A DNA stretch of 64,000 nt from [Zimmermannella] alba NBRC 15616 (GCF_001570905.1 NZ_BCSO01000001.1:1-64000); one strand, 5' to 3'; counted from the first letter of the stretch, positions 53,667 to 63,262 are shown. The notes: generated by a model not told the origin, from the sequence alone. Program-made: numbers and translations.

Positions 53667-54746
53667 GTGACCGAGACAGTGATTTCCCTGCCGATGCCGC
53701 GCGCGCAGCGCCCGGTTCCGACGTTTGAGGACCGCCCGGTCGAGGGCGAGAAGCGCGTGCTTCTGGCTGCCCCTCGAGGATACTGTGCGGGCGTTGACCG
53801 TGCCGTCGTGGCTGTGGAAAAGGCGCTCGAGACGTACGGCGCCCCCGTGTACGTGCGCAAGCAGATTGTCCACAACCGCCACGTCGTGTCGGTGCTCGAG
53901 GAACAGGGCGCGATCTTCGTGGAAGAGGTCGACGAGGTGCCGGAGGGTGCGCACGTCGTCTTCTCGGCGCATGGTGTCTCGCCCGCGGTCGTGCAGGGTG
54001 CCGCCGAGCGGAACCTCCACGCGATTGACGCGACCTGCCCGCTCGTGACGAAGGTGCACCGTGAGGCGACGCGCTTCGCGAAGCAGGAGAAGGAGATCCT
54101 CCTCATCGGCCACGACGGCCACGAAGAGGTCGAAGGTACGGCCGGCCACGCGGTCGGTCGCGTGACGATCGTGAACAACCCCGCCGAGGCCGAGACCGTT
54201 GAGGTGAAAGACCCGAATAACGTCGTCTGGCTCTCGCAGACCACGCTCTCGGTGGACGAGACGATGTCGATCGTGAACCGCCTGCGCGAACGCTTCCCGA
54301 ACCTGCAGGACCCGCCCTCGGACGACATTTGCTACGCAACACAGAACCGTCAGATCGCGATCAAGAAGGTCGCGCAGGGTTCAGACCTCGTGATCGTTGT
54401 TGGGTCGGCAAACTCGTCGAACTCGGTGCGTCTCGTTGAGGTGGCGCTCGAACACGGCGCAAAGGCTGCGTACCGCGTCGACTACGCCGACGAGATCCAG
54501 CAGGAGTGGCTGGACGGTGTTCGCACGGTTGGTGTCACCTCGGGTGCTTCGGTGCCGGAGGTGCTCGTGCAGCAGGTGCTGGAGGCGCTCGCGACGGCCG
54601 GCTACCGCGATGTGGAAGAGGTTGAGACGGCGGTTGAGGACCTCATGTTCTCGCTCCCGAAGGAGCTTCGCCGCGACCTTGGCGAGTGCGACACGGGCGG
54701 TGCGGCCCGCGGCGGCCGCGGTTCGGGTGTTCGTGGCAAGGACTAG
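53667..54746 (+). CDS. ispH: 4-hydroxy-3-methylbut-2-enyl diphosphate reductase
   Basis: A 359-residue iron-sulfur enzyme, last step of the MEP isoprenoid pathway, making IPP and DMAPP. The three cluster cysteines are in [10 protein letters not shown] (Cys40), [10 protein letters not shown] (Cys124) and [11 protein letters not shown] (Cys222). Catalytic [12 protein letters not shown] is present. GTG 53667 is chosen because TAGACT lies seven bases upstream (53654-53659), the leaderless pattern; the frame is open to 53619. Confidence 0.96.
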   Translation: MTETVISLPMPRAQRPVPTFEDRPVEGEKRVLLAAPRGYCAGVDRAVVAVEKALETYGAPVYVRKQIVHNRHVVSVLEEQGAIFVEEVDEVPEGAHVVFSAHGVSPAVVQGAAERNLHAIDATCPLVTKVHREATRFAKQEKEILLIGHDGHEEVEGTAGHAVGRVTIVNNPAEAETVEVKDPNNVVWLSQTTLSVDETMSIVNRLRERFPNLQDPPSDDICYATQNRQIAIKKVAQGSDLVIVVGSANSSNSVRLVEVALEHGAKAAYRVDYADEIQQEWLDGVRTVGVTSGASVPEVLVQQVLEALATAGYRDVEEVETAVEDLMFSLPKELRRDLGECDTGGAARGGRGSGVRGKD

Positions 54747-54787
54747 GCCTGCGCGTGCCGGTGCCGGTGCCGGTGCTGGTGTCGTGA

Positions 54788-54846
54788 ATTGCGCGCTGTG
54801 GGGAAATGGATGCTCCTGAGGTATCCACTTCCCCACAGCGCGCAAT
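54788..54846. repeat. Long intergenic inverted repeat (hairpin C)
   Basis: Arms of 24 bp (54788-54811 and 54823-54846) with one mismatch and an 11-nt loop; the arm begins ATTGCGCGCTGTGGGG. It ends 11 bases before the likely -10 element (54857) of the acetyltransferase gene. Confidence 0.92.
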
Positions 54847-54868
54847 CTGTACTCATTACGCTAGCTCC

Positions 54869-56176
54869 ATGACCACACAACGACGTGTTGACGAAGTCAG
54901 CCGATCCCGCCTCGAGGCGCTCGGCCTTGACTATCGCTTGGTGACTGATGACGACGCTGCCATTGATGCCTGGTGTGCTGCGTGTGCACGCGGGTTTCAC
55001 GATGTCGCACCCGAAGCCGAGGACAGCCGCCGAGAGATTCGCCGCGAGCGGGCCCGAGCTCAACGCGTACTCGGCGCGTGGAAAGCCAGCCAAGAGGGGG
55101 AACCCATCGCGACGGTGTGCTCGTGGCCGATGGAGCTGACGATCGCCCCTGGACGTTCACTCTCGATGTGGGGGATTTCTGGGGTGACGGTCGCACCGAC
55201 CCACAGCGGGAAGGGCATCGCCCGAGCGATGCTCGAAGGGGAGCTTCGTAGTGCTGCGGCGGAGGGATACGCAATTGCCGGTCTCACTGTGAGTGAGTCG
55301 ACGCTGTATGGCAGGTACGGATTCGGGATCTCAGCCCAGAGTTCGATCCTGCGTTTCGATACGACTCGCGTGAACTGGTGCGGACCCACGCCAGACGTCG
55401 AACTCGACTTCATCACGGTGGCTGAAGCCGTCGAAGTGCTCCAGCGACTGCACTCGAAGCAGGCACGCGCCACACGCTGCGATGTCGTGCGCGAAGCCAC
55501 GTTTTGGCGACTGGTTACCGGCGTGGAGACACCGAACGACGCGACGGTTCGCAGCCGTCGCTTTGTCCTTGCGACGTCCCCTGCAGGTGATGAGCTGGGC
55601 ATTGTTGGCTATCGCCTCGACGGTTTTGATGATGATGACTTCACGAAGCACCGTCTTATTGTCGATGTGTTGGTGGCGCCGGATATTGACGGGCGTGCGG
55701 CGCTGTGGAGGTACGTGCTGTCACAGCCACTCGTGCGGTCGGTGAAGACCGAGCAACTCGTTGCACCGGATGACCCAATCCGGTGGTGGATTGGCGATTG
55801 GCGCGGTGTGCAGGAGCGTCGGACTGACCACCATTGGACTCGGGTGCTGGACGTTGTTCGCGTACTTGAGGCGTGCGCGTACTCGGCGCCAGACCGGCTG
55901 GTGCTCGAAATTGAGGATGACCTCGGTTTCGCCGAGGGCATGTATCTCCTTGACACGCGCGATCAGCAGCCCGTCGTGACCCGCTGTGACGGGGCAACGC
56001 CGGGGGTGGCTCATATCAAGCTGGACGTGTCGACGCTCGCATCACTCGTGTTTGGCTGCTTCAGCGCTGAGTCGCTGGGCGCTGCTGCGCAGCTTGAAGG
56101 TGACGACGCTTCGGTCCGGTGTGCAGGGAGTCTGTTTCAGACAGGGCGAGAGCCATTCTTGAGCACCTGGTTCTAG
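54869..56176 (+). CDS. Eis-type GNAT acetyltransferase
   Basis: A 435-residue protein of the Eis family (enhanced intracellular survival): an N-terminal GNAT domain with the acetyl-CoA motif VTVAPTHSGKGIARAM (about 107-122) and LTVSESTLYGRYGFG, a second degenerate GNAT domain, and a C-terminal SCP2-like part ending with a free Phe carboxylate (STWF), which acts as catalytic base in Eis. Eis proteins acetylate aminoglycosides at several amines; here the substrate is not known. ATG 54869 has TACGCT six bases upstream (54857-54862). Hairpins C and D flank the gene. Confidence 0.88.
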   Translation: MTTQRRVDEVSRSRLEALGLDYRLVTDDDAAIDAWCAACARGFHDVAPEAEDSRREIRRERARAQRVLGAWKASQEGEPIATVCSWPMELTIAPGRSLSMWGISGVTVAPTHSGKGIARAMLEGELRSAAAEGYAIAGLTVSESTLYGRYGFGISAQSSILRFDTTRVNWCGPTPDVELDFITVAEAVEVLQRLHSKQARATRCDVVREATFWRLVTGVETPNDATVRSRRFVLATSPAGDELGIVGYRLDGFDDDDFTKHRLIVDVLVAPDIDGRAALWRYVLSQPLVRSVKTEQLVAPDDPIRWWIGDWRGVQERRTDHHWTRVLDVVRVLEACAYSAPDRLVLEIEDDLGFAEGMYLLDTRDQQPVVTRCDGATPGVAHIKLDVSTLASLVFGCFSAESLGAAAQLEGDDASVRCAGSLFQTGREPFLSTWF

Positions 56177-56195
56177 GACGCGGCGTGCTGCGTGA

Positions 56196-56263
56196 CAAAA
56201 ATGCACGCTCAGCGGCGTATCCCTCTGTATGCGAGGGGATAGCTCGCTGAGCGTGCATTTTTG
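56196..56263. repeat. Long intergenic inverted repeat (hairpin D)
   Basis: Perfect 19-bp arms (56196-56214 and 56245-56263), the arm reading CAAAAATGCACGCTCAGCG, around a 30-nt loop that can itself form a small stem. It lies between convergent genes and is likely to terminate both. Its right side extends into a sequence shared with 31592-31622. Confidence 0.92.
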
Positions 56264-56321
56264 AACGGCGCAGCGCCTCTGGCGTTCGGCCCAGCGGCTT
56301 GGATGCTGCGTGCGCTGCCGG

Positions 56322-56816
56322 TTACGGCGTGGCCGGTGCGCCCGGGAGCATGCCGCTTTGCGCGGCGGCGACGAGTTCGGGGTGGAGGCTGATGCCGATC
56401 GTCACGAGGAGGAACGTGAGACCCATCCCGAGGATCGCGCCGATGACGATGAGCCACATGGCACGCTTCTTGCGCTTCCAACGCAGGAGCACGAGGTAGA
56501 GCGTGATGGCGTAGAGCGCGGGGTGCGCGATGATGCCGACCATCGAGAGGGCCGGGAGGGCAGCCGGGCGCACGTAGGGGCTGATGCCGTATTGCGCGAA
56601 CAGCTGCGAGTACTGCATCGCAAGCGCGTTCTCGGTGAAACTCGTCATGCTCGTGATGGTGGCGAAGATGCCGATGATGAGCATGGCGATACCGGAGGTC
56701 TTGTCCGCGCGACGGCGGGCCTCATCGAGCTGCTGCTTGTCGATGAGGCCGCCGCCTGCGGGAGTGAACCCTGAGAGGTCCGGGTTCCGGTTCGGCTTCT
56801 TGGCGCCGGACGCCAT
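56322..56816 (-). CDS. Three-helix membrane protein downstream of fba
   Basis: A 164-residue protein with a charged N-terminus (MASGAKKPNRNPDLSG) and three hydrophobic segments at about 42-62, 90-112 and 120-143. Its ATG shares one base with the fba stop (TAATG), so it is translationally coupled to the aldolase. The region GGGLIDKQQLDEARRRADKTSG is distinctive. I recognise no named family with confidence. Convergent with the Eis-type gene. Confidence 0.78.
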   Translation of the reverse strand: MASGAKKPNRNPDLSGFTPAGGGLIDKQQLDEARRRADKTSGIAMLIIGIFATITSMTSFTENALAMQYSQLFAQYGISPYVRPAALPALSMVGIIAHPALYAITLYLVLLRWKRKKRAMWLIVIGAILGMGLTFLLVTIGISLHPELVAAAQSGMLPGAPATP

Positions 56817-57841
56817 TAGGACTTCGAGTGGCCGAAGGAGCCGAGCTGCTGCGTCGCCTCGACGACACGCTTGGCCATGGCGGCCTCGGCCTTCTTGCCC
56901 CACGAGCGCGGGTCATAGATCTTCTTGTTGCCGACCTCGCCGTCGATCTTGAGGAAGCCGTCGTAGTTCTTCATGACCGAGTCGGCGACCGAGCGCGAGT
57001 AGGCGTACTGCGTGTCGGTGTCGATGTTCATCTTGACGACACCGTTCGCGACGGCCTCGGCGATCTCTTCAGCGGTCGAGCCTGAGCCACCGTGGAAGAC
57101 GAGGTCGAGCGGCTTCTCGCTCGTGCCGTACTTCTCCTGGAGGCCCTTCTGGATGTCGCCGAGGAGGCCCGGGCGGAGCTTGACGTTGCCGGGCTTGTAG
57201 ACGCCGTGCACGTTGCCGAAGGTGAGGGCGGCCATGTAGCGGCCGTTCTCGCCGAGGCCGAGGGCTTCGACGGTCTTCACTGCGTCGTCGAGGGTCGTGT
57301 AGAGCTGCTCGTTGATTTCGTTGGCAACGCCGTCCTCTTCGCCACCGACGACCCCGATCTCAACTTCGAGGATCTGGTTGTTGGCCTTGGTGAGGGCGAG
57401 GATCTGCTTGGCGATCTCGAGGTTCTCGTCGAGCGGAACTGCCGAGCCATCCCACATGTGCGACTGGAAGATGGGTTCGCCGCCGTTCTTCACGACCTCG
57501 TTCGAGGCCTGAATGAGCGGGTAGACGAAGTCGTCGAGCGCATTCTTCGGGCAGTGGTCGGTGTGGAGGGCGACCGTGATCGGGTAGTTCTTTGCGGCTT
57601 CGTGAACGAAGGCGGCCATGGCAAGGGCGCCTGATGCGCGAGCCTTGACGCTCTGGCCGGCGAAGTAGTCGGCGCCACCGGTGGTGACCTGGATGATGCC
57701 GTCGGAGCCTGCCTCGGTGAGGCCCTGGAGGACCGCGTTGATCGTCTGCGAGGACGAGACGTTGATGGCCGGATACGCGAAGGCTTCCTGCTTCGCGCGG
57801 TCGAGCATTTCTGCGTACTGATCCGGGGTTGCGATGGGCAT
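56816..57841 (-). CDS. fba: Class II fructose-bisphosphate aldolase
   Basis: A 341-residue zinc-dependent aldolase of glycolysis and gluconeogenesis. Zinc ligands and active-site parts: ALHTDHCPKNALDDF (about 108-122), LEVEIGVVGGEEDG, FGNVHGVYKPGNV and the phosphate loop LVFHGGSGSTAEEI, then NIDTDTQYAYSRSV. It starts at ATG 57841 with AAAAGGAGC upstream. Class II FBPase (glpX) lies divergently, so the two reactions acting on fructose-1,6-bisphosphate are encoded side by side. Confidence 0.96.
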   Translation of the reverse strand: MPIATPDQYAEMLDRAKQEAFAYPAINVSSSQTINAVLQGLTEAGSDGIIQVTTGGADYFAGQSVKARASGALAMAAFVHEAAKNYPITVALHTDHCPKNALDDFVYPLIQASNEVVKNGGEPIFQSHMWDGSAVPLDENLEIAKQILALTKANNQILEVEIGVVGGEEDGVANEINEQLYTTLDDAVKTVEALGLGENGRYMAALTFGNVHGVYKPGNVKLRPGLLGDIQKGLQEKYGTSEKPLDLVFHGGSGSTAEEIAEAVANGVVKMNIDTDTQYAYSRSVADSVMKNYDGFLKIDGEVGNKKIYDPRSWGKKAEAAMAKRVVEATQQLGSFGHSKS

Positions 57842-58072
57842 GTGGCGCTCCTTTTGGTGTCGTCAGCGTCCAGCGTTCGCGCGTGAACGTGCGCGGTTTC
57901 TGTACCGGTTCGGAGTCTAGCGATCACCGCCGACATTCCGCCCTATGCGGCGTTGTCGGATGCGTGAATTTCCGCCGGGAGGTGGCGGAGGTTGTGCGGC
58001 TGCAGTTGAGAAAGTTCTGGCGGTGTTGTCGAATGCTGCCGATGCGCGGCTTGCCGCGGATAGGCTGGTGGC

Positions 58073-59086
58073 ATGACTGAATCGTCCGCCAATGTTGCCG
58101 GGGCTGGCGCCGGCGAAGAGAAGCTGATCACCCACCCCGACCGCAACCTCGCGATGGAGCTTGTTCGCGCGACGGAGGCTGCCGCAATTCGTGCGGTGCC
58201 GTTCATCGGTCGCGGTGACAAGAACGCTGCCGATGGTGCTGCGGTTGATGCGATGCGCAAGTTCCTTGCCACGGTCGAGTTCCAGGGCCAGGTTGTTATC
58301 GGTGAGGGCGAGAAGGACGAAGCTCCGATGCTCTTCAACGGTGAGATCGTCGGTAACGGCCGCGGCCCGCTGTGTGACATTGCGGTTGACCCGATCGATG
58401 GCACCTCGCTGACCGCTGCTGGCCGCCCGAACGCGCTGTCGGTGATCGCGGTTGCTGACCGTGGCACGATGTACAACCCGAAGGACCTGTTCTATATGGA
58501 CAAGATCGTGACGGGTCCCGAGGGTCAGGGCATTATCGACCTCGACAAGCCGATCGGCGAGAACATTCGCGCCCTTGCGAAGGCCAAGGGCAAGCCGGTC
58601 GAAGAGATGGTTGTCGCGGTGCTTGACCGTCCGCGTCATGAGCAGCTCATCCGCGAAATCCGTGAGGCTGGCGCTGGTACAGAGCTCATCCTTGACGGTG
58701 ATGTTGCCGGTGGCATTAACGCTGCACGTCACGAGCCGCGCATCGACATGTGCGCTGGTATCGGTGGCACGCCGGAGGGCATCATCACGGCCTGCGCGAT
58801 CAAGTCGCTCGGCGGTGTCATGCAGGGACGCTGGTACCCGCGCAACGAGGAGGAGCGTGAGCGCGCGATTGCGGCCGGCCACGACCTCGACGCGGTGCTC
58901 TCGGCGGACGACCTCGTGAAGACCGACAACTGCTACTTCGTGGCGACTGGTGTCACCGACGGTGGCCTCGTGCAAGGTGTGCGCCGCGTGCGCGACCGCA
59001 TCCACACTGACTCGGTCGTGCTGCGCGCTCACTCGGGTACGCTCCGCCGCGTGATCGCGGAGCACCTCGAGACGAAGTGGCTCTAG
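58073..59086 (+). CDS. glpX: Class II fructose-1,6-bisphosphatase
   Basis: A 337-residue gluconeogenic phosphatase. Family signatures: RNLAMELVRATEAAAIRA (about 25-42), the metal loop GEGEKDEAPML, DPIDGTSLTAAGRPNALSVI, and GGTPEGIITACAIKSLGG. ATG 58073 has TAGGCT six bases upstream (58061-58066), the leaderless pattern. Divergent from fba. In mycobacteria glpX is next to fum and DUF4245; here those genes lie some 6-8 kb away. Confidence 0.96.
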   Translation: MTESSANVAGAGAGEEKLITHPDRNLAMELVRATEAAAIRAVPFIGRGDKNAADGAAVDAMRKFLATVEFQGQVVIGEGEKDEAPMLFNGEIVGNGRGPLCDIAVDPIDGTSLTAAGRPNALSVIAVADRGTMYNPKDLFYMDKIVTGPEGQGIIDLDKPIGENIRALAKAKGKPVEEMVVAVLDRPRHEQLIREIREAGAGTELILDGDVAGGINAARHEPRIDMCAGIGGTPEGIITACAIKSLGGVMQGRWYPRNEEERERAIAAGHDLDAVLSADDLVKTDNCYFVATGVTDGGLVQGVRRVRDRIHTDSVVLRAHSGTLRRVIAEHLETKWL

Positions 59087-59137
59087 CGGGTATCTGGATG
59101 CGCTTGCAGTGACCCGTTGAGGCGCTGATGAACTGAT

Positions 59138-59172
59138 GTTGGGGGCTTCACCGAAATGGTGGGGCCCTCAAC
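59138..59172 (+). terminator. Terminator hairpin after glpX
   Basis: Arms of 15 bp (59138-59152 and 59158-59172) that pair with three G-T or A-type wobbles around loop GAAAT. The remaining gap to rmuC (59173-59379) shows no convincing gene. Confidence 0.7.
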
Positions 59173-59379
59173 TCGTTGTGGGATCCATCCGTGGCTGTAG
59201 AGGCACCTGCGGTCGGTCCTCAGCGCAAGTTGAGAAGCCCGGCTCTCGCGCGTGCAAGCGTTGGCTGCGATTGGTTTCCTGACGCAGGTTTCGCCGTCTC
59301 GTGTTTCGGTACGTGTCGGCTGTCACGCTCAGTGGGGTCGTGCCTGTGTTTGCTCGCGTATGCGCGTTGGTTGTCACAA

Positions 59380-60663
59380 CTAGCCTGCGGCTCGCTCCTC
59401 TCGTCGTGATTGGACCGGCGGATTCGCGAGCTCGAGCGCTTCGGTGAGTTCGCGGGCTGAGAGCGTGCGCGTGGTCTCGTCGAGCGACTGTGGGGCCGCT
59501 GGCTCGGCGACGCCTTCGAGCGCGGCAAGCTTGCGGGCGCTCGGGAGTACGCGCGATTCGATGGAGCCAATGGCTTGGTTGTATGCGCCGACGGTGGCGT
59601 TGATGGAGCGCCCGAGCTTGTCGAGATGCCCTGCGGTGGTGGCGAGACGCCTCGTGAGCTGCGCGCCGAGGGCGATCACTTCTTCAGCGGACTCGGTGAG
59701 TTGCTCGTGGCGCCAGCTTGAGGCGACAGCTTTGAGCGTGGACCAGAGACTCACCGGGCTTGTGAGTGCGATGCCCTCGGCAAAGGCATCCTCGAGGAGG
59801 CTCGCATCCTGGGCGAGAGCAGCCGACAGCGCAGCTTCGCTCGGGATGAAGCAGACGACGAATTCGGGCGACCCGCGGAACGCGCTGGCATAGTTGCGTT
59901 TCGCGAGCGCGTCGACGTGGCCGCGAACCGCCCGTGCATGCCGCATGAGCCGTTGCTCACGTTCGTGCTGCTCGGCCTCGGAGCCTGTCGCACTGAGCTC
60001 GCTCGCCGCGAGGTACTCAGCGAGCGGCGCCTTCGCATCCACGGCGAGCTGCGCGCCGCCCGGAAGGTGGACGACAAGGTCTGGTCGCCCCTTGCCGGCC
60101 TCCGTCTGCACCGCGAGCTGCTCAACGAAGTCGACCCGCTCCATGAGGCCCGCGGCCTCAACGATGTTGCGCAGCTGCGCCTCGCCCCAGCTTCCTCGCG
60201 CGGCGTTGTTGCGGAGCGCCGAGGCGAGTGAACCTGTCACCTCGTGCAGGCGCAGCTCTGAGGCATGCTGCGCCCGAAGCTGCTCAGCGAGTTCGCCGTG
60301 TTGGGCGTTGCGCTGTTCTTCCATCGCCATGACGGTGCGCTGCATGAGCTCAAGCTGCTGACGTACCGGGGCGATTGCTTCGAGCACGCGGTGATCTTGT
60401 TCGCGCGCGGAACTCTGCTGCTCGGCGCGCTCGCGCTCGGCCTCGCGGAATGCGTCGTTCTCGGCGCGAACCACAGCAGCATCGCCGCGCGATCGCTCGA
60501 GTTCAGCATCCGCTCGCTCAAGTTCAGCACCAAGCCCGGAAACCCGCGTTCGCAAGGTCGCAAGCACGGCCGCATGACGGTGCCGAGCCGCGACAAAGCC
60601 GACGGTGATACCAAGCGCAAGCATGAGCGCCGAAACCGCGACGAGCAACAAGATCTGTTCCAT
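59380..60663 (-). CDS. rmuC: DNA recombination protein RmuC
   Basis: A 427-residue protein with an N-terminal membrane helix (about 3-24, LLLVAVSALMLALGITVGFV), a long coiled coil (about 35-130) and a nuclease-like RmuC domain: RGSWGEAQLRNIVEAAGL (about 155-172), PDLVVHLPGGAQLAVDAKAP, and PEFVVCFIPSEAALSAAL. Members limit inversions at short inverted repeats in Escherichia coli, which is of interest given the many palindromes in this window. ATG 60663 is preferred since homologues begin with the helix; GAGGCT lies six bases upstream. Confidence 0.92.
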   Translation of the reverse strand: MEQILLLVAVSALMLALGITVGFVAARHRHAAVLATLRTRVSGLGAELERADAELERSRGDAAVVRAENDAFREAERERAEQQSSAREQDHRVLEAIAPVRQQLELMQRTVMAMEEQRNAQHGELAEQLRAQHASELRLHEVTGSLASALRNNAARGSWGEAQLRNIVEAAGLMERVDFVEQLAVQTEAGKGRPDLVVHLPGGAQLAVDAKAPLAEYLAASELSATGSEAEQHEREQRLMRHARAVRGHVDALAKRNYASAFRGSPEFVVCFIPSEAALSAALAQDASLLEDAFAEGIALTSPVSLWSTLKAVASSWRHEQLTESAEEVIALGAQLTRRLATTAGHLDKLGRSINATVGAYNQAIGSIESRVLPSARKLAALEGVAEPAAPQSLDETTRTLSARELTEALELANPPVQSRREERAAG

Positions 60664-60776
60664 GCTTCGAGCCTCGCACCCACCACCGACATTCCGTTTT
60701 CGGCTCGCGCTCGCGCTCAGATCGCGTTCACTTTCAACAGTTTTGCTGGATGTGGAGATCGGCGAATGGGGGAGCG

Positions 60777-61292
60777 ATGGAACCGGGGACAATCGCTGAC
60801 TGGGCAAATGTTGGTGTTGCAGCTGCGGCGCTCGTCGCGGCGGCAGTGGCCGGATTTGCGTCGCTCCGTCTCATGCGAGTTGAACAAGCTCGCGATTTGC
60901 GAGATGAAGAACACGACCGGCGTGCCCAGGCCTCCAGCATTTCCGCCTGGGGAGCAAAGAAGGGCAGCAAGGACTGGACGCTGCAGCTCCTCAACGGCTC
61001 AACGGCCACCGTGTTTGATGTGGTTGTCAGCCATCAGACGCTGAGGGGGAACCCGCAGGAAGATCGCGTCTTCACGACGCTTCCGCCGGGAGCATTTACC
61101 GTTCACCGTGACCAAATGAAGGATGAATCCGGGCAAGTTGTGGGTGAACACTTCAACCTGTACCCGGCGGGCGAGGGCGTCATCATGATCCCTGGCGGCG
61201 GTGTGCGAATGGTTCGGTCGATCAAGTTCACCGACGCCTTCGGATGCCGATGGGAGCGCACGCCAGCAGGGCTCAAACAGCTCCCGAGTTAG
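60777..61292 (+). CDS. Hypothetical single-helix membrane protein
   Basis: A 171-residue protein (start ATG 60777, or ATG 60750 upstream). An N-terminal helix (about 8-32, WANVGVAAAALVAAAVAGFA) is followed by a charged stretch and a beta-rich domain with the segments KDWTLQLLNGSTATVFDVVV, PPGAFTVHRDQM and VRMVRSIKFTDAFGCRWERT. The pattern resembles small actinobacterial and phage proteins of unknown function that have an N-terminal helix and a beta domain. Convergent with the exonuclease gene, overlapping by four bases. Confidence 0.72.
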   Translation: MEPGTIADWANVGVAAAALVAAAVAGFASLRLMRVEQARDLRDEEHDRRAQASSISAWGAKKGSKDWTLQLLNGSTATVFDVVVSHQTLRGNPQEDRVFTTLPPGAFTVHRDQMKDESGQVVGEHFNLYPAGEGVIMIPGGGVRMVRSIKFTDAFGCRWERTPAGLKQLPS

Positions 61293-61915
61293 AAGGTGGC
61301 GTCTTTGACGAGCTCGAGGGCTGCGGCGCGGCGAGCCTCGAGGTCGAGCTCGCTGATCTGCACACCGCTGACCTTGCCAAGACGGTAGATGTCTGGCGCC
61401 TTCATGCGGGCAGCTGAGTCGATGACGATCCAAGCTGCGGCTTCGGCATCCGAAATGGGGTCGTGGTGGTTGAGCTCGATGAAGCCCGCAGCTTCAGCAG
61501 CAACGGGGAGGCGGTACCGGGGCAGCTCGTAGACCTTCCGCGCGAGGCGCAGGCTGCAGAAGTACTTGAGCGGCGGCAACTGTTCGTGCTCGCTCGCGGT
61601 TGCCATGCATGCCGCAGCGATCACGCCGAGGTCGAAATTCGCGTTGTGTGCCACGAGCACATCGCTGCCGACCCAGGAGAGCAAGCGGGGGAGTTGCTCG
61701 CTCCACGTCGGGGCCGACTGCACGCGCTCGCGGGAGACACCGTGGAGTTGCACATTGAAGGGCATGAACTCGTCGTGGCCAGCTGGCGGCTTGATGAGCC
61801 AGCCGTCGCGCGCCACAACCTCGCCGCGCCGGACCCGGACGAGACCGACCGCGCAGGCCGAAGCAGGGTCGCTATTCGCGGTCTCGAAGTCGATTGCGGT
61901 GAAGTTCACTGGCAT
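61289..61915 (-). CDS. 3'-5' exonuclease of the DEDDh (DnaQ-like) family
   Basis: A 208-residue nuclease with the DEDDh set: TAIDFETANSDPAS (Exo I, about 6-19), VAHNANFDLGVI (Exo II, about 87-98) and NHHDPISDAEAAA (Exo III, about 145-157) with the H-x4-D spacing. It resembles polymerase III epsilon-like proteins and RNase T. The start is ATG 61915, with CACGAT seven bases upstream; the frame is open to 61939. Substrate, DNA or RNA, is not determined. Confidence 0.9.
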   Translation of the reverse strand: MPVNFTAIDFETANSDPASACAVGLVRVRRGEVVARDGWLIKPPAGHDEFMPFNVQLHGVSRERVQSAPTWSEQLPRLLSWVGSDVLVAHNANFDLGVIAAACMATASEHEQLPPLKYFCSLRLARKVYELPRYRLPVAAEAAGFIELNHHDPISDAEAAAWIVIDSAARMKAPDIYRLGKVSGVQISELDLEARRAAALELVKDATF

Positions 61916-61976
61916 GGCAACCATCGTGGCACGGGCCACCTACATCGCATCCCGGCTCAAAGCGGTGGCAGGCATG

Positions 61977-62047
61977 TGCAGTAATGGCAGTATTTGGGGC
62001 TTCAAGCCTCCGTGCGCCTCGAAGCCGCAAATGCTGCCATTTATGCA
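61977..62047. repeat. Long intergenic inverted repeat (hairpin E)
   Basis: Arms of 27 bp (61977-62003 and 62021-62047) with four mismatches and a 17-nt loop; the arm contains AATGGCAGTATTTGGGG. It lies in the divergent gap between the exonuclease gene and ychF. Confidence 0.88.
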
Positions 62048-62104
62048 CGCACCCGGCCGCCGCACCCCGAGCACCTGCGGCAGCACCGGGTAGGCTTGCC
62101 TCTC

Positions 62105-63178
62105 GTGGCTCTTACTCTCGGAATCGTCGGTCTCCCCAACGTCGGCAAGTCGACCCTGTTCAACGCACTCACGAAGAACCAGGTCCTCGCCGCCAACTAC
62201 CCGTTCGCAACGATCGAACCGAACGTGGGTGTGGTGGAGCTTCCGGACCCGCGTCTCAAGAAGCTCGCCGAGATCTTCGGCAGCGAGCGCATCCTCCCCG
62301 CCACCGTGTCGTTCGTTGACATCGCGGGCATCGTGAAGGGTGCGAGCGAAGGTGAAGGCCTCGGCAACAAGTTCCTCGCCAACATCCGCGAGGCTGACGC
62401 GATCTGCCAGGTTGTGCGCGGCTTCACTGACGGTGACGTCGTGCATGTCGACGGCAAGGTCGAGCCCGCCTCAGACATGGAGACGATCAACACCGAGCTC
62501 ATCCTCGCCGACCTCGAGACGCTCGAGAAGGCCCTCCCGCGTTACGAGAAGGAGGTGAAGCACAAAAAGCTCGATAGCTCGGTGCTCACCGCCGCGCAGG
62601 AAGCGAAGGCCGCGCTCGAAGAGGGCAAGCTCCTCTCGCAGACGAGCGTTGACCTCGAGCCGATCCGCGAGCTCGGCCTGCTCACCGCAAAGCCCGTCAT
62701 CTTCGTGTTCAACGTGGACGAGACGATCCTCGGCGACCAGGCCAAGCTTGACGAACTTGCTGCGCTCGTGGCTCCCGCGAAGGCGATCTTCCTCGACGCC
62801 AAGACCGAGTCCGAGCTCATCGACCTCGACCCGGAGGAGGCACAGGAGCTCCTCGCGAGCCTCGGCCAGGAGGAGTCCGGTCTCGACCAGCTCGCCCGCA
62901 TCGGCTTCGACACGCTCGGCCTGCAGACCTACCTCACGGCTGGTCCGAAGGAAGCGCGCGCCTGGACGATCCGCAAGGGCTGGAAGGCCCCGCAGGCTGC
63001 AGGCGTCATCCACACCGACTTCGAAAAGGGCTTCATCAAGGCCGAGGTTGTCTCCTTCGATGACCTCGTTGAGGCCGGTTCGGAAGCCGCCGCAAAGTCG
63101 GCCGGCAAGATGCGCCTCGAAGGCAAGGACTACGTCATGCAAGACGGCGACGTCGTCGAATTCCGCTTCAATGTGTAG
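62105..63178 (+). CDS. ychF: Ribosome-binding ATPase YchF (Obg family)
   Basis: A 357-residue ATPase/GTPase, the usual length. G1 GLPNVGKST (9-17), G3 [20 protein letters not shown], and in place of the canonical NKxD a NVDE motif ([10 protein letters not shown]), which gives YchF its ATP preference. A helical insertion (about 130-200) and the C-terminal TGS domain (about 275-357; [27 protein letters not shown]) follow. GTG 62105 has TAGGCT eight bases upstream (62091-62096), so the mRNA may be leaderless; the frame is open to 61994. Confidence 0.96.
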   Translation: MALTLGIVGLPNVGKSTLFNALTKNQVLAANYPFATIEPNVGVVELPDPRLKKLAEIFGSERILPATVSFVDIAGIVKGASEGEGLGNKFLANIREADAICQVVRGFTDGDVVHVDGKVEPASDMETINTELILADLETLEKALPRYEKEVKHKKLDSSVLTAAQEAKAALEEGKLLSQTSVDLEPIRELGLLTAKPVIFVFNVDETILGDQAKLDELAALVAPAKAIFLDAKTESELIDLDPEEAQELLASLGQEESGLDQLARIGFDTLGLQTYLTAGPKEARAWTIRKGWKAPQAAGVIHTDFEKGFIKAEVVSFDDLVEAGSEAAAKSAGKMRLEGKDYVMQDGDVVEFRFNV

Positions 63179-63227
63179 TTGCTACGGCGTAGCACTAGAA
63201 CCCTCACTCCTCTTCACGGAAGCGCCG

Positions 63228-63256
63228 TTGAAGGATTTCTCTCTGCAGAGGAAAAT
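63228..63256 (+). promoter_or_regulatory. Promoter of the deaminase-ASCH gene
   Basis: TTGAAG (63228-63233) and GAAAAT (63251-63256) are 17 bases apart, a housekeeping-type -35/-10 pair. The hexamer ends six bases before ATG 63263, so transcription would begin at or next to the start codon. A small palindrome (TGCTAC and GTAGCA, 63180-63194) upstream may terminate ychF. Confidence 0.65.
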
Positions 63257-63262
63257 GGGGAC

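Noticed and set aside
59168-59409. Short frames in the glpX-rmuC gap (both strands)
   Set aside because: No ribosome binding site, no TANNNT before a start, no recognisable domain, and mixed codon preference; treated as non-coding.
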